Source: Mangrovibacter plantisponsor
GTDB lineage: Bacteria; Pseudomonadota; Gammaproteobacteria; Enterobacterales; Enterobacteriaceae
Direction of reading: 5' to 3'
DNA length: 64,000 bases
Assembly: GCF_003182475.1 (NCBI RefSeq)
Contig: NZ_QGTS01000008.1
Span: forward strand, 62,001-126,000
Shown: one piece after another, positions 8,646-19,734 of the stretch
How the letters are laid out: each line of letters begins with the position of its first letter
How positions within the stretch are numbered: the first letter of the stretch is position 1
Made by a program: the position numbers and the translations under genes
The notes under the pieces: generated by a model
The model's input: the letters and a program-made list of their open reading frames with translations, nothing else
Told to the model about the DNA's origin: nothing
Database searches by the model: none

Positions 8646-9437
8646 TCAGAATGGGTAGTCGTTGTAACCCATTTGCTGGGAAATAATACGTGCAGCATTG
8701 TGCAACATACTAACGTATTCATGCAGTTTATCTTCAGAGAAACGTAACGTTGGGAAAGAAATACTCAACCCGGCGATCACCACACCAAAGCGGTCAAAGA
8801 CCGGCACGGCGATACAACGCAACCCTTCTTCCTGCTCTTCGTTATCTTCCCCAAAGCCCTGTTTGCGCACAACTTCCAGCACTTCAAGTAACTCTTCAGT
8901 ACTGGAAATTGTCCGATCAGTACTACGGGTGTACTCAACATGTTCGAGAATCGACAATACTTCATCGCGATCACGCCAGGCTAACAACACCTTCCCAATA
9001 GCAGTACTGTGTAACGGGTTACGGCGGCCGATACGCGAATACATGCGCAGGTTGTACATTGAATCGATTTTATGGATGTAAACGATACTGTCTTCATCCA
9101 GCGCACCCAGGTGAATAGTCTCTTTCGTTAAACGGGAAATTTCCCGCATTTGCAGGTCTGCGCTGCGAATAAGATCGACGTTTTGTAACGCTTTAGCCCC
9201 CAGTTCGAACAACTTCAGGGTGAGAGAGTATTTTTCTGACTCGCCTTCCTGAGCTACATAACCAAGGGATTTCATGGTTTGTAAAAATCGATACACTGTG
9301 CTTTTGGACATCATCACGCGTTGCGACAGTTCAGTGATACCAATCTCTCGCTCCTCACCCAGTGCCTGAAGAATCCCAAACACCTTCAGCACTGAAGATA
9401 CAGAATCAGGCTGTTTATCCAGATCTGCCACTGACAT
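8646..9437 (-). CDS. kdgR: IclR-family repressor KdgR
   Basis: KdgR represses genes for pectin and hexuronate breakdown and 2-keto-3-deoxygluconate use, and is released by KDG. The 263-residue product equals the E. coli length. An N-terminal winged helix-turn-helix (about residues 12-75, containing ELSQRVMMSKSTVYRF) is followed by the IclR effector domain with GLRCIAVPVFDR and AGLSISFP. The eda-edd operon in this window is a relevant KDPG-pathway neighbour. It is divergent from yebQ with a 177-bp spacer; I did not find a convincing KdgR operator there. Confidence 0.97.
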   Translation of the reverse strand: MSVADLDKQPDSVSSVLKVFGILQALGEEREIGITELSQRVMMSKSTVYRFLQTMKSLGYVAQEGESEKYSLTLKLFELGAKALQNVDLIRSADLQMREISRLTKETIHLGALDEDSIVYIHKIDSMYNLRMYSRIGRRNPLHSTAIGKVLLAWRDRDEVLSILEHVEYTRSTDRTISSTEELLEVLEVVRKQGFGEDNEEQEEGLRCIAVPVFDRFGVVIAGLSISFPTLRFSEDKLHEYVSMLHNAARIISQQMGYNDYPF

Positions 9438-9614
9438 TAATCACCTCTATCGCGCATGTTTTATAAAATTCAGAACCGGTTTTTAGTATATGTGGATGGC
9501 AACTTGCCCGCAACGAGTCATCGCTTATTCGTTACAAATCTGCGACATATAGCAGATATATAAATGTTATAATGTGCACTATCATTACAATGTCGGTACA
9601 GCTCACATTTTTCT

Positions 9615-10988
9615 ATGGAAAAAACACTTTCTGATGGTCTGCCGCTGCCTCAGCGTTATGGTGCAATTGCCACAATAGCCATTGGTATCATGATGGCAGT
9701 TCTGGATGGCGCAATTGCGAACGTTGCCCTGCCCACCATTGCCCGCGACCTGAATGCCTCTGAGGCCGCCTCTATCTGGATAGTCAACGCCTATCAAATC
9801 GCCATTGTCGTTAGCTTACTGACATTCTCATTTTTGGGTGACATGTTTGGTTACCGGCGAGTCTACAAAACCGGTCTGGTCTGTTTTACCGCCACATCGT
9901 TTTTATGTGCCCTTTCCCCAAACCTTGAAATGCTTACAGCAGCGCGGGTTCTGCAAGGGATTGGCGGCGCAGCACTGATGAGCGTAAACACGGCACTGAT
10001 TCGGCTGATTTACCCGCAGTACCAGTTAGGCCGCGGTATGGGGATTAATTCATTCATTGTCGCAGTGTCTGCAGCAGCAGGGCCAACTGTTGCTGCTGCA
10101 ATACTCTCCGTCGCCAGCTGGCACTGGCTGTTTTATGTCAACGTTCCATCCGGGATTATTGCCCTGTTGCTGGCTATGCGCTTTTTGCCACCCAACCCAC
10201 AAGGAGCCAAAAAACAAAGCTTCGACTTACCCAGCGCCATTATGAACGCCCTGACATTTGGTTTGCTGATTACTGCGTTAAGTGGCTTCGCTCAGCAGCA
10301 GGCAGGGATTATTACACTCGCAGAATTGGTCTCCGCGCTGGTTATTGGATTCTTTTTCGTTCGTCGCCAGCTAACCCTCACTGTACCTCTGCTGCCAGTT
10401 GACCTGCTGCGCATCCCGCTGTTCACGTTATCGCTGTGTACTTCTGTGTGTTCCTTCTGTGCGCAAATGCTGGCACTGGTCGCATTGCCTTTTTACTTGC
10501 AGTCCACCATTGGGCGTAGCGAAGTAGAAACCGGTTTATTATTAACGCCATGGCCGCTGGCAACCATGGTGATGGCGCCGCTTGCCGGGCGGCTGATTGG
10601 TCGTTTCCATGCTGGTCTGCTGGGTGGGCTGGGTATGCTTCTGATGCTGACAGGGTTGTTTGCGTTGGCCTTCTTGCCTGGCACACCAACCGATGTGGAT
10701 ATTATCTGGCGAATGGCCTTGTGTGGCGCAGGTTTCGGCTTATTTCAGTCGCCTAATAACCATACCATTATTGTTTCAGCCCCGAAAAACCGCAGCGGTG
10801 GTGCCAGTGGCATGCTCGGCACGGCAAGGCTGCTTGGGCAAAGTAGTGGTGCCGCGCTGGTTGCGTTAACACTGAATCTTTCAGCGACGCAGGGAACCCA
10901 ATACGCACTGATAATGGCTGGTTGTTTTGCTACTGCCGCCTGTATTGTCAGCAGCTTGCGGGTCACACAGGCATTGCCCGAGAACTGA
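9615..10988 (+). CDS. yebQ: MFS transporter YebQ (DHA2-type)
   Basis: This major-facilitator-superfamily antiporter has 457 residues, the same length as E. coli YebQ. The motif-A-like GDMFGYRRVYK lies after the second helix, and the conserved MAVLDGAIANVALPTI opening is typical of the DHA2 drug:proton antiporter group. About 14 hydrophobic helices are expected. Substrates are not established. It is divergent from kdgR, as in E. coli, which suggests possible KdgR control, but I see no operator. Confidence 0.95.
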   Translation: MEKTLSDGLPLPQRYGAIATIAIGIMMAVLDGAIANVALPTIARDLNASEAASIWIVNAYQIAIVVSLLTFSFLGDMFGYRRVYKTGLVCFTATSFLCALSPNLEMLTAARVLQGIGGAALMSVNTALIRLIYPQYQLGRGMGINSFIVAVSAAAGPTVAAAILSVASWHWLFYVNVPSGIIALLLAMRFLPPNPQGAKKQSFDLPSAIMNALTFGLLITALSGFAQQQAGIITLAELVSALVIGFFFVRRQLTLTVPLLPVDLLRIPLFTLSLCTSVCSFCAQMLALVALPFYLQSTIGRSEVETGLLLTPWPLATMVMAPLAGRLIGRFHAGLLGGLGMLLMLTGLFALAFLPGTPTDVDIIWRMALCGAGFGLFQSPNNHTIIVSAPKNRSGGASGMLGTARLLGQSSGAALVALTLNLSATQGTQYALIMAGCFATAACIVSSLRVTQALPEN

Positions 10989-11046
10989 CAGTTGCTGTAG
11001 TTCACGGCAACAAAGCCGTGCCCGTTCACTAACTTCATATATAAAA

Positions 11047-11071
11047 AAGGCGTGCCCTGTGCACGCCTTTT
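11047..11071. terminator. Bidirectional terminator between yebQ and htpX
   Basis: aaggcgtgc-cctgt-gcacgcctt forms a perfect 9-bp stem with A- and T-runs on the two sides. It sits between the convergent ends of yebQ and htpX and can act on both. Confidence 0.85.
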
Positions 11072-11093
11072 ATGTTGAACCTGTACAGCGGGA

Positions 11094-11975
11094 TTATTTC
11101 AGGTACTGGCCGGTACGCAGCGCTTCAATACGTTTATCCAGTGGCGGGTGAGACAAAAACAACTCGCTTAATGTTTTTGACTTCCCGTTAATACAAAACG
11201 CCATCATGCTGCTCGCTTCCTGCGGTTCGTAGCTGGTTTTCAGTCGCTGGAGTGCCGCTATCATTTTTTCACGGCCAACCAAACGCGCTGAACCGGCATC
11301 AGCATGGAACTCACGGTAGCGGGAGAACCACATAGTGATAATGCTCGCCAGGATACCAAACACCAGTTCGAGTACCATTGAAACCGCGAAATAGATCATC
11401 GGGTTGCCATTTGTCTCTTCACCATCATCACGGTTTCCTGACAGGAACCCGGCTGCAATTTGCGCCAGAATACGCGAGATAAAGATAACAAAGGTGTTCA
11501 CCACCCCCTGAATCAGCGTCATGGTGACCATATCGCCATTCGCGACGTGGCTTATCTCATGAGCAATAACCGCTTCGGCTTCATCACGGCTCATATTTTG
11601 CAGCAACCCGGTACTGACCGCGACCAGTGACGCATCGCGACGGGCACCCGTTGCAAAAGCATTAATATCCGGAGCGTGATACACCGCAACCTGCGGCATA
11701 GCAATCCCCACTTGCTGTGACTGCCGACGGACAGTTTCAAGTAACCAGTGCTCCGTCTCGTTACGGGGTTGCTCAATCACTTCCCCACCGACAGAACGTA
11801 ACGCCATCCATTTGGACATCAGCAGCGATACAAAAGAGCCACCGAAGCCAAACAGCAGGGCCATAATCAATAACCCCTGGACACTGCTTGACTGAATTCC
11901 GGTCAGGCTCAGCACCAGCCCGAAAACCACCATAACGGCCAGGTTGGTTAACAGGAAAAGCGCAATTCGCATCAT
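11094..11975 (-). CDS. htpX: Membrane zinc protease HtpX
   Basis: HtpX is an M48-family endopeptidase of the inner membrane that works with FtsH in degrading misfolded membrane proteins. The 293-residue product equals E. coli HtpX. Two N-terminal helices (about 5-25 and 33-53) precede the zinc motif HEISH (His139, Glu140, His143), and two further hydrophobic segments follow. A heat-shock (sigma-32) promoter lies 48-76 bp upstream of the start, matching known regulation. It converges on yebQ. Confidence 0.98.
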   Translation of the reverse strand: MMRIALFLLTNLAVMVVFGLVLSLTGIQSSSVQGLLIMALLFGFGGSFVSLLMSKWMALRSVGGEVIEQPRNETEHWLLETVRRQSQQVGIAMPQVAVYHAPDINAFATGARRDASLVAVSTGLLQNMSRDEAEAVIAHEISHVANGDMVTMTLIQGVVNTFVIFISRILAQIAAGFLSGNRDDGEETNGNPMIYFAVSMVLELVFGILASIITMWFSRYREFHADAGSARLVGREKMIAALQRLKTSYEPQEASSMMAFCINGKSKTLSELFLSHPPLDKRIEALRTGQYLK

Positions 11976-12022
11976 ATATTTGTTTACCTCGTTTTAACAA
12001 AACGCTCTACGCGATGAATCAC

Positions 12023-12051
12023 ATCGTAGGGGTATCGTGTACATTTTCAAG
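12023..12051 (-). promoter_or_regulatory. Sigma-32 heat-shock promoter of htpX
   Basis: On the minus strand the -35 CTTGAAA (12045-12051) is separated by 12 bases from CCCCTACG (12025-12032). This agrees closely with the sigma-32 consensus CTTGAAA / CCCCATnT. It faces htpX, which is a known heat-shock gene. The other 270 bases of the prc-htpX gap contain only the prc terminator. Confidence 0.8.
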
Positions 12052-12248
12052 AGCCAGATGCTGGCAAGTGCTTAAAAAAACATAACTTTACATTTTGTCT
12101 TAATTTACTGACGAGATACACAACAAAACTCACCAGTTTTGCGTTGGAAAAGCGGGCTCTGTGGAAATCATTTTTGACCAACATATTTGCAACAGGCGCT
12201 TCGCAACCCGTGTATATCATGGACAGATAACAATAGAAGAGTGTGTCA

Positions 12249-12281
12249 CAAAAATAAAAGGCACACGAATGTGTGCCTTTT
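12249..12281 (-). terminator. Terminator after prc
   Basis: On the minus strand AAAAGGCACAC-ATTC-GTGTGCCTTTT is followed by ATTTTTG. It lies 18 bases beyond the prc stop and is a textbook intrinsic terminator. Confidence 0.88.
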
Positions 12282-12298
12282 GGAGGATTAAAGCGTTA

Positions 12299-14338
12299 TT
12301 ACTGCTGTGCAGCAGGTTGCTTACCAGCTTCCATATTGGCGAGGTCGATTGCAATATGAACAGTTTCATCCAGGTAAGGATCCGGCTCCTGATAATCTTT
12401 CGGCAGATCATCAAGTTTTTTGAGCAGTGGTTTGCCTTCGCGTTTCAGGCGATCGTTGATCCGTGCCAGGCGCAGCGCATCATCTTCCTGATTCTCTTTC
12501 TCACGCTGAGCAAGGTTCAGTGACACAATGTTTCTGCGATCCTTGTTGGCATTAAACCGGGCAATGTCTTTCATAATATACTGAAACTCAGGATCTTTCT
12601 CGATACGAGCCTGATGTAACTTCAGTAACTCCGGTTCGAAAGGCGTCATGCTCCCGGTTTTCGTATAGTGCGCGGCTTTGATGCTGTCCCAGGGTAAAGC
12701 ATTATCTTCATACTTTTCGCCTGTCTCAGTATTTTCAGTTCCGGTCGGCATCATGATATCAGGTGTCACGCCTTTTAATTGCGTACTGCCACCATTAATG
12801 CGATAGAACTTCTGGATAGTGTACTGAACAGAACCGAGTGCAGGCCATTCCGGGCGCAGCATCTGGTCATAGATGCGGTTGAGCGAACGATACTGCTGAA
12901 CAGTTCCTTTACCAAAGGTTGGTTCACCCACGATCAGTGCCCGGCCATAATCCTGCATGGCAGCGGCAAAAATCTCTGATGCAGAGGCACTAAAGCGGTC
13001 AACCAGCACTACCAGCGGGCCTTTATAGTAAGTAATACCATCGGTATCGCTGTCTTCACGCACTTTGCCATTATTATCCCGTACCTGAACAACCGGGCCA
13101 GAAGGAATAAACAAGCCAGACAGCGACACAGCTTCAGTCAGCGCCCCGCCGCCATTGCTGCGTAAATCAATGACAATACTGTTGACGTTCTGTTTCTCCA
13201 GTTTTTGCAACTGGACTTTAACGTCATCAGTCAGCCCAACGTAAAAGCCCGGGATATCAAGCACGCCGACTTTTTCGTTGCCAACAGTTTTTACAGACAT
13301 CTTCACTGCTCGGTCTTCAAGGCGAATACGTTCGCGTGTCAGTGTAACTGTTCGGGTTTTGCTGCCCTTACCGGCTGGCAAAATTTCAAGGCGAACCTTG
13401 CTGCCTTTCGGGCCTTTAATCAGGGCCACTACGTCATCCAGACGCCAGCCAATCACATCCACCATGGCTTTACCTGGTTGACCAACCCCAACAATACGGT
13501 CGCCAACACTGATGGCTTTACTTTTCGCCGCAGGCCCACCCGCCACCAGCGAATTAATCACGGTGTAGTCATCATCCATTTGCAGTACAGCGCCAATCCC
13601 TTCGAGAGAGAGGCTCATCTCAGTATTGAACTGCTCAGTATTGCGCGGAGAAAGGTAGTTAGTATGCGGGTCGATTTCATGCGCGAAGGCAGTCATCGCT
13701 AATGAGAAAACGTCTTCACTACGGGTTTGCGCCAGGCGGCGAATAGCGAATTTATAACGCCGGGCCAGTGTTTCGCGAACCTCTTTGTCATTTTTTCCGG
13801 TGAGTTTGAGACTCAACTCATCATATTTGACCTTCGCGTCCCAAAGCTTATCTAACTCAGCCTCGGAAGTCGGCCAGGGCGCTTTACGCCTGTCGAGGTC
13901 AATGGTTTCATTGCTGGAGAAGTTCATCGGGCGCTGCAACACTTTCAGCGCATATTCATAGCGCTCAAAACGGCGTTTCTGTGCCAGGTTGAACAAATCA
14001 TAAAACAGATCCAGTTTGCCGCTACGCAGTTCATCACCAATGGTGCCCTTGCGGCTCTCAAATTGCGCAATGTCGCTGGCTAACAAAACATTGTGGCTGT
14101 AATCGAGAAGATTGAGGTAGCGGTCGAAAATTTTGCCAGAAAACTCAGCGTTCAGATCGAACTGACGGTAGTGAGAACGGGTAAAACGCGAGGTTACTCG
14201 TTCACTGACGGTGGGATGCTGCGGTTCCTCTTTGAGGACTGGAAGTTGATCAACACGTGTGATGTCTTCTACCGCAAGCGCATTGCCCACCAACAGAAAA
14301 AGCCCGGCAAAAGCCGAAAGCCTGAAAATTTTGTTCAT
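12299..14338 (-). CDS. prc: Tail-specific periplasmic protease Prc (Tsp)
   Basis: Prc cleaves proteins with nonpolar C-termini, processes FtsI and, with NlpI, degrades the hydrolase MepS. The 679-residue product has a signal peptide (about 1-22, cleaved near NALAVED). An N-terminal helical region follows, then a PDZ domain (about 240-325, containing GIGAVLQMDDDYTVI). The S41 protease domain carries the Ser452/Lys477 dyad (DRFSASASE and TFGKGTVQ), the same numbering as E. coli. It is 19 bases downstream of proQ, so the two form an operon. The FtsI paralogue in this window could be an additional substrate; that is inference only. Confidence 0.98.
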   Translation of the reverse strand: MNKIFRLSAFAGLFLLVGNALAVEDITRVDQLPVLKEEPQHPTVSERVTSRFTRSHYRQFDLNAEFSGKIFDRYLNLLDYSHNVLLASDIAQFESRKGTIGDELRSGKLDLFYDLFNLAQKRRFERYEYALKVLQRPMNFSSNETIDLDRRKAPWPTSEAELDKLWDAKVKYDELSLKLTGKNDKEVRETLARRYKFAIRRLAQTRSEDVFSLAMTAFAHEIDPHTNYLSPRNTEQFNTEMSLSLEGIGAVLQMDDDYTVINSLVAGGPAAKSKAISVGDRIVGVGQPGKAMVDVIGWRLDDVVALIKGPKGSKVRLEILPAGKGSKTRTVTLTRERIRLEDRAVKMSVKTVGNEKVGVLDIPGFYVGLTDDVKVQLQKLEKQNVNSIVIDLRSNGGGALTEAVSLSGLFIPSGPVVQVRDNNGKVREDSDTDGITYYKGPLVVLVDRFSASASEIFAAAMQDYGRALIVGEPTFGKGTVQQYRSLNRIYDQMLRPEWPALGSVQYTIQKFYRINGGSTQLKGVTPDIMMPTGTENTETGEKYEDNALPWDSIKAAHYTKTGSMTPFEPELLKLHQARIEKDPEFQYIMKDIARFNANKDRRNIVSLNLAQREKENQEDDALRLARINDRLKREGKPLLKKLDDLPKDYQEPDPYLDETVHIAIDLANMEAGKQPAAQQ

Positions 14339-14357
14339 GCCTGGGTTGACCTCCGTC

Positions 14358-15044
14358 TCAGAACAGCAAATGTTCTGCGCGCACTAACATTGACATACCT
14401 GAAGTCAGCGCCACACGGACACCGTCTTTGGTAATTTCTTGTACAGTCGCATCCATTGCCGAATTACCCGCTTTAACCTTAATTGCCTGGCCCAGTTTCA
14501 GTACTGAAATATCAGTCACAGGTTTATGGTTAGCTTCCTCTGCTGGCCGTGGTTTTTTGTTCACCGGCGCTTTACGGGGGGCATTTTCTTTGCGACGAGG
14601 TGCAGAAGCAGGACGAGGCTTACGTTCACGGCGGGCAGCAGTTGCTTCACCGTTTTCCCCTGCGGCAGCGGCAGCAGCGCGTTTTTTCGCCTGTTGCTCA
14701 TTACGCTGCGCCTGGACACGCGCTTTTGCTTCTTCCAGTTGTTTGCGGGCATGCTCTACATGCTGCTCTTCCAGCTCACCACAAGGGTTGCCGTCCAGGT
14801 CAACACGCACTGCGCCTGGCTTAATGCCGTACAGGTAGCGCCAGCTGGAGGTATACAGGCGTAACGCAGAGCGTAACTGCGTTTTGCTGAGGTTCTGTTC
14901 CCCTTCCACTCGTGAGACAAGATCCTGAAAAATACCGACTTTCAGGGGACGAGCTTCACCTTCGGCAGTGAAACAGAGCGGGAAACGCTCAGCAAGAAAT
15001 GCGATAACTTCTTTACTGCTATTCAACTTAGGTTGATTTTCCAT
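14358..15044 (-). CDS. proQ: RNA chaperone ProQ
   Basis: ProQ is a FinO-domain global RNA-binding protein that binds sRNAs and mRNA 3' ends; it was first found by its effect on ProP osmotic activity. The 228-residue product (E. coli 232) has the FinO domain in residues 1-120. A positively charged Lys/Arg/Ala/Pro-rich linker follows (about 120-175), then a Tudor-like C-terminal domain ending LVRAEHLLF. The start at 15044 gives the expected [20 protein letters not shown]. Operon with prc. Confidence 0.98.
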   Translation of the reverse strand: MENQPKLNSSKEVIAFLAERFPLCFTAEGEARPLKVGIFQDLVSRVEGEQNLSKTQLRSALRLYTSSWRYLYGIKPGAVRVDLDGNPCGELEEQHVEHARKQLEEAKARVQAQRNEQQAKKRAAAAAAGENGEATAARRERKPRPASAPRRKENAPRKAPVNKKPRPAEEANHKPVTDISVLKLGQAIKVKAGNSAMDATVQEITKDGVRVALTSGMSMLVRAEHLLF

Positions 15045-15143
15045 GAAATTTCCTGATTACAACGGACTTTGCCAACCATCACAGGCACGAACAGGCGTCA
15101 TTATAATGACGCCATTTGTAATTGCTACGTTATCCGTTGATTA

Positions 15144-15638
15144 TCATGCATCTGTTAGAAAGAATTTTTCGAAATCTGTGCCAGAGAGAAGCTTTTCCAA
15201 CTCTGTGACCAGGGTTCCCAGCCCGCGTTCGTCTTCTTCATCAAAGCGGCCATACTCGGTACTGTCGATATCAAGCACACCTAACTGACGCCCGGCGACT
15301 GTTATCGGAAAGACAATTTCTGCATTGCTGGACGCATCACAAGCAATGTGGCCGTCAAAAGCATGAACATCTTCAACGCGCTGCACTTTACCTGAAGCAA
15401 TCGCCGTGCCACATACACCTTTACCTGTCGGTATACGCACGCAAGCTATTTTGCCCTGAAATGGCCCTAAAACCAGTGTATCCCCTTCCAGCAAATAGAA
15501 CCCTGCCCAGTTGACTGACGAAAGACGTTCAAACAAAAGCGCGCTGGTATTCGCCAGCACAGCGAGGAAACTGTTTTCCCCTGCCATCAGTGCTGAAAAA
15601 TCCCGGTTCAACTCTTGATAAAATAGCTCTTTATTCAT
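15144..15638 (-). CDS. msrC: Free methionine-(R)-sulfoxide reductase
   Basis: MsrC reduces free methionine-R-sulfoxide and so repairs oxidised methionine in the cytoplasm. It is a GAF-fold protein of 164 residues (E. coli 165). The conserved cysteines are visible in KIACVRIP, GKGVCGTA and HIACDASSNAEIV, the last with the catalytic Cys. I start it at ATG 15638 (MNKELFYQELNRDF), matching the family. The frame stays open 36 codons further upstream, but that part has no family counterpart. It is divergent from letA. Confidence 0.95.
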   Translation of the reverse strand: MNKELFYQELNRDFSALMAGENSFLAVLANTSALLFERLSSVNWAGFYLLEGDTLVLGPFQGKIACVRIPTGKGVCGTAIASGKVQRVEDVHAFDGHIACDASSNAEIVFPITVAGRQLGVLDIDSTEYGRFDEEDERGLGTLVTELEKLLSGTDFEKFFLTDA

Positions 15639-15765
15639 TAATAGTTCACTTGGTTGTATAACGTTACTGCCCGGACTACTAAAATAAGCAATAAATGCCC
15701 CGGGGCTCAAGATGAATCCTTTTTCAGGGTAAACTACTCCATCCATTTTACAGGCAGAGTTCCCG

Positions 15766-17046
15766 ATGCACCTTAAACTACGGATAGCCCGGCTGCTTTC
15801 TTTGCCAGCAAGAAGTGTAGCCTTGCCGAAGACAAGTGAGGCACATTATCAGCGTTGTCACGAATGTGACATGCTTTTTTTGTTACCTTCGCTTACGCGT
15901 CGGCACACAGCTTATTGCCCTCGTTGCAATGCGCATGTTGACAGTGGCCGCGACTGGTCGATGAAACGGCTTACTATCATTGCTATCACCATGCTGATTC
16001 TGATGCCCTTTGCCTGGACATCCCCGTTACTCAGTGTCTGGTTATTAGGTGCACGCATTGACGCCAGCCTGATGCAGGGGATCTGGCAAATGGTAAAGCA
16101 AGGGGATGTGATAACCGCCTCGCTGGTTACATTCTGTGCTGTTGGTGCCCCTGCGACACTGGTCGCCTCCATTCTTTACCTGCGAATTGCCCCGCGTATT
16201 GGAATGAACGCCCGGCCAGTGTTACTCATGCTCCACCGCCTGAAAGAGTGGATAATGGTTGATATTTACCTGATAGGTATCGTCGTTGCCACCATAAAAG
16301 TACGTGACTATGCATTCATTCAGTGGGGCGAAGGCCTGGTAGCCTTTATCGCACTGGTGGTACTCAGTATTCTGACCATTATTTACCTCAATACAGGGCA
16401 ATTATGGCAGCGCTTTTACCCCCAGCCATTTCAGAAAACTGCCAATCCTCATGCCCGTGTTTGCCTTGCCTGCCACCATACTGGCGAGCCTGACGAACGA
16501 GGGCGTTGTTCACGTTGCCATGTTCCATTGCGCCTGCGGCGCAGGCACAGTTTACAAAAATCCTGGGCGGCACTGGTTGCCTCACTGATGTTCTTAATCC
16601 CGGCTAACTTGTTGCCTATATCCATTATTTATGTGAATGGTACACGCCAGGAAGATACTATTCTGTCCGGCATTATCTCCCTTGGGCATGGCAATATTTT
16701 TGTTGCAGCGATTGTATTTATTGCCAGTATTCTTGTGCCCTTTACCAAAGTTATCGTGCTGTTTACCTTGCTGGTGAGCATTCATTGCCGTTGCGAACAG
16801 GGTATTCTGGCCCGAATGAAAATGTTGCGTGTTATTACCTGGGTCGGGCGTTGGTCCATGCTGGATTTGTTTGTCATTTCGCTCATGATGTCACTGGTTA
16901 ACCGCGAACAACTTTTGGCCTTTACGATGGGACCAGCCGCGCTCTATTTTGGTGTGGCTGTAGTATTAACTATGCTGGCTGTTGAATGGCTCGACAGCCG
17001 GCTTTTCTGGGATGCTTATGAGTCAGGAAAACATGACGCCACCTGA
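15766..17046 (+). CDS. letA: Lipid-transport membrane protein LetA (YebS)
   Basis: LetA is the integral inner-membrane partner of the LetB tunnel, which carries lipids between the inner and outer membranes. The 426-residue product contains two PqiA-type modules. Each has a zinc-ribbon-like Cys pair set (CHEC..CPRC near residues 33-60 and CLAC..CSRC near 232-253) followed by about four transmembrane helices. Lengths and sequence match E. coli YebS. The letB start lies inside its 3' end (29-bp overlap), showing translational coupling. Confidence 0.96.
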   Translation: MHLKLRIARLLSLPARSVALPKTSEAHYQRCHECDMLFLLPSLTRRHTAYCPRCNAHVDSGRDWSMKRLTIIAITMLILMPFAWTSPLLSVWLLGARIDASLMQGIWQMVKQGDVITASLVTFCAVGAPATLVASILYLRIAPRIGMNARPVLLMLHRLKEWIMVDIYLIGIVVATIKVRDYAFIQWGEGLVAFIALVVLSILTIIYLNTGQLWQRFYPQPFQKTANPHARVCLACHHTGEPDERGRCSRCHVPLRLRRRHSLQKSWAALVASLMFLIPANLLPISIIYVNGTRQEDTILSGIISLGHGNIFVAAIVFIASILVPFTKVIVLFTLLVSIHCRCEQGILARMKMLRVITWVGRWSMLDLFVISLMMSLVNREQLLAFTMGPAALYFGVAVVLTMLAVEWLDSRLFWDAYESGKHDAT

Positions 17047-19642
17047 AGCAACAGTGAAAGTCAAACGCCGCATTTCTCCCTTCTGGCTCCTGCCATTTAT
17101 TGCCCTGTTGATTAGTGGCTGGCTGGTCTGGAACTCCTGGCAGGAACATGGCTCCACAATCACCATCGATTTTATTTCTGCCGACGGCATAGTCCCGGGG
17201 CGAACCCCTGTGCGCTATCAGGGTGTCGAAGTCGGTACAGTGCAGGATATTCAGCCCAGTAAAGACTTAAGTAAAATAGTGGTGACGGCCAGTATAAAAC
17301 GCTCCATGCAGGATGCCCTTCGGGCTGGCACTCAATTTTGGCTGGTAACCCCAAAAGCTTCACTGGCGGGCGTTTCCGGCCTTGATGCCCTGGTAGGCGG
17401 AAATTACATCGGCATGATGCCAGGCCCCGGCAATGAAGAAGACCATTTTACCGCCCAGGATTCACAACCCCGCTACCGGGAAAACAATGGCGCACTGATG
17501 ATTCATCTGCAGGCACCGGATTTAGGTGCACTCAGTAGCGGCTCAAGAGTGTATTACCGCAAAGTTCCTGTGGGCCACGTCTATGATTACACGCTGAGCA
17601 AACAAGGCGTTTCCATTGATGTGTTGATCGACCGGCGCTTTGCCAGTCTGGTCAAACAAGACAGCCGTTTTTGGAATGTTTCCGGGCTGAAAACCGACTT
17701 CAGCTTCAGCGGCGCATCCATTCAACTGGAAAGCCTTGCTGCACTGGTTAATGGCGCGATTGCCTTCGACTCGCCGCAGGATGACAAACAGGCGCCACAA
17801 AATGCGCAATTCACCCTGTACCCGGATATCGCACAAAGCCAGCGTGGCGTGCATGTCTCACTTTCGCTGCCAGGCGGCAGCGGGTTAAAAAGCAACAGCA
17901 CGCCCCTTATGTACCAGGGGTTACAGGTTGGCACCTTAACCAAAATAGCCCTTGATAACGACGGCACGGTAACTGGCGAACTGACTGTTGACCCAAGCGT
18001 AGTCAATTTAATGCGCGAAGGGACACGCATTACACTTGCCCAGCCTAAAGTGTCGCTGGATAACCCAAACCTGAGTGCGCTCCTTACAGGGAGCACCCTG
18101 GAATTGCACCCGGGGGAAGGCAAACCACAGCATCATTTTGATGTGGTGCCTGAAGGTGAAGCCCTGCTTGACCAGGCGAATGCCCTGTCAGTTACACTAA
18201 CAGCTCCAGACAGCTATGGCGTAAGCCCCGGCCAGCCGGTATTAAACCGGGGGATTCAAATTGGCCAGGTGGTTACCCGTACACTCACACCAGCAGGGGT
18301 AAAATTTACCATTGCGATTGACCCAACCTACCGCTCACTGGTGCGTGCTGACAGTAAATTTGTTGCCAACAGCAGGCTGGATATGAAAGTGGGCCTTGAC
18401 GGTGTTGAATTCCTTGCAGCACCGCCAGCGCAATGGATCAATGGTGGTATTAACCTGCTGTCCGGCAACCACGGTGATGCCAAAACAGATTACCCACTGT
18501 TCGCCAATACACAGCAGGCGAAAGACAACCAGCAAAACGATGTTCTCACAGCCACCCTCACATTAACGGCTGATAACCTGCCTGACATTCAGCAGGGTTC
18601 TGTGGTTCTGTATCGGAAATTTGCAGTAGGGCAAGTTATCAGTATCACACCGCATTCCGGCTCTTTTGATGTTGGTGTCTATATTGAACCGCAGTACCGC
18701 AAGTTGCTCACACCGGACAGCGTGTTCTGGGCTGAAGGTGGTGCCAAAATTCAGTTAAACGGGCACGGGCTGACAGTTCAGGCATCTCCGCTTAACCGGG
18801 CCATTCGCGGGGCGATTAGTTTCGACAGCCTGCCAAGTTCAGCAGATTCATTACCTGTAGCAGAAAAACGTAAATTATGGCCTTCTGAAACTGCCGCTCG
18901 CGCTATCGGCGGCCGCATTACCCTTCATGCATACAGTGCAGACAAGCTGGCCTCGGGCATGCCGATTCGTTACCTGGGAATTGATATCGGCCAGGTGGAA
19001 TCATTATCGCTAATTACTGAACGCAATGAAGTGCAGGCTCAGGCCGTGCTTTACCCCGAATACGCCAATACCTTTGCCCGTAAAGGAACCCGCTTCTCCG
19101 TTGTTACGCCGCAAATTTCCGCAGCAGGTGTTGCGAACCTCGATACGCTGATTCAACCCTATATCAATGTTGAACCCGGCAAAGGTGGGCGCCAGCGTGA
19201 CTTTGATATCCAGCTGGCGACAATTTCTGACTCCCGGTATCTGGACGGGCTGAGCATTACTGTTGAAGTGCCGGACGCCGGGTCGCTATCGGTCGGAACC
19301 CCTGTTCTGTTCCGGGGGATTGAAGTAGGCACAGTGACCGGCCTTGGACTGGGAACACTGTCTGACCGGGTGATGGTCTCACTGCGCATTGGGAAACGTT
19401 ACCAGTACCTGGTTCGCAGCAATACTGTTTTCTGGCTGGCATCCGGCTACAAGCTGGACTTCGGCCTGGTCGGCGGTGTAGTAAAAACCGGGACATTCAA
19501 CCAGTTTATTCGCGGCGGCATTGCGTTTGCCACCCCACCCAGCACCCCGCTTTCGCCCAAAGCGCAAACAGGCCAGCACTTCCTGTTACTGGATAACGAA
19601 CCTAAAGACTGGCGTGACTGGGGTACCGCGATACCCCGTTAA
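17018..19642 (+). CDS. letB: MCE-domain lipid-transport tunnel protein LetB (YebT)
   Basis: LetB forms a hexameric, seven-ring tunnel across the periplasm that carries lipids for envelope homeostasis. The product is 874 residues (E. coli 877-879). One N-terminal membrane anchor (about residues 17-37) is followed by seven MCE repeats, recognisable by recurrent segments such as [27 protein letters not shown] and [13 protein letters not shown] chose ATG 17018 over the longer GTG start because it matches the family N-terminus (MSQE..) and has TGGGATG upstream. Confidence 0.97.
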   Translation: MSQENMTPPEATVKVKRRISPFWLLPFIALLISGWLVWNSWQEHGSTITIDFISADGIVPGRTPVRYQGVEVGTVQDIQPSKDLSKIVVTASIKRSMQDALRAGTQFWLVTPKASLAGVSGLDALVGGNYIGMMPGPGNEEDHFTAQDSQPRYRENNGALMIHLQAPDLGALSSGSRVYYRKVPVGHVYDYTLSKQGVSIDVLIDRRFASLVKQDSRFWNVSGLKTDFSFSGASIQLESLAALVNGAIAFDSPQDDKQAPQNAQFTLYPDIAQSQRGVHVSLSLPGGSGLKSNSTPLMYQGLQVGTLTKIALDNDGTVTGELTVDPSVVNLMREGTRITLAQPKVSLDNPNLSALLTGSTLELHPGEGKPQHHFDVVPEGEALLDQANALSVTLTAPDSYGVSPGQPVLNRGIQIGQVVTRTLTPAGVKFTIAIDPTYRSLVRADSKFVANSRLDMKVGLDGVEFLAAPPAQWINGGINLLSGNHGDAKTDYPLFANTQQAKDNQQNDVLTATLTLTADNLPDIQQGSVVLYRKFAVGQVISITPHSGSFDVGVYIEPQYRKLLTPDSVFWAEGGAKIQLNGHGLTVQASPLNRAIRGAISFDSLPSSADSLPVAEKRKLWPSETAARAIGGRITLHAYSADKLASGMPIRYLGIDIGQVESLSLITERNEVQAQAVLYPEYANTFARKGTRFSVVTPQISAAGVANLDTLIQPYINVEPGKGGRQRDFDIQLATISDSRYLDGLSITVEVPDAGSLSVGTPVLFRGIEVGTVTGLGLGTLSDRVMVSLRIGKRYQYLVRSNTVFWLASGYKLDFGLVGGVVKTGTFNQFIRGGIAFATPPSTPLSPKAQTGQHFLLLDNEPKDWRDWGTAIPR

Positions 19643-19734
19643 TGCGTCAAAACCACCAGCGCGTGCCGGTCTGTCGGTCGGCACGCGGTTTTGTGTTAAA
19701 CTGCCGCATTAACTTTGTAATACAGGGACACAAC

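Noticed and set aside
9438-9614. KdgR operator in the kdgR-yebQ spacer
   Set aside because: Only a loose palindrome (atgttttataaaat) is present and it does not match the KdgR consensus well.
12007-12029. Inverted repeat ctacgcgatg/catcgtag near htpX as a possible RNA thermometer
   Set aside because: It overlaps the sigma-32 -10 and expected start point, so it would not be wholly in the transcript.
15639-15746. 36-codon N-terminal extension of msrC
   Set aside because: No similarity to MsrC proteins; ATG 15638 gives the family start MNKELF.
19642-19734. 31-codon N-terminal extension of rsmF from the letB stop
   Set aside because: It has no family counterpart, whereas GTG 19735 has caggga at good spacing and gives the expected N-terminus.
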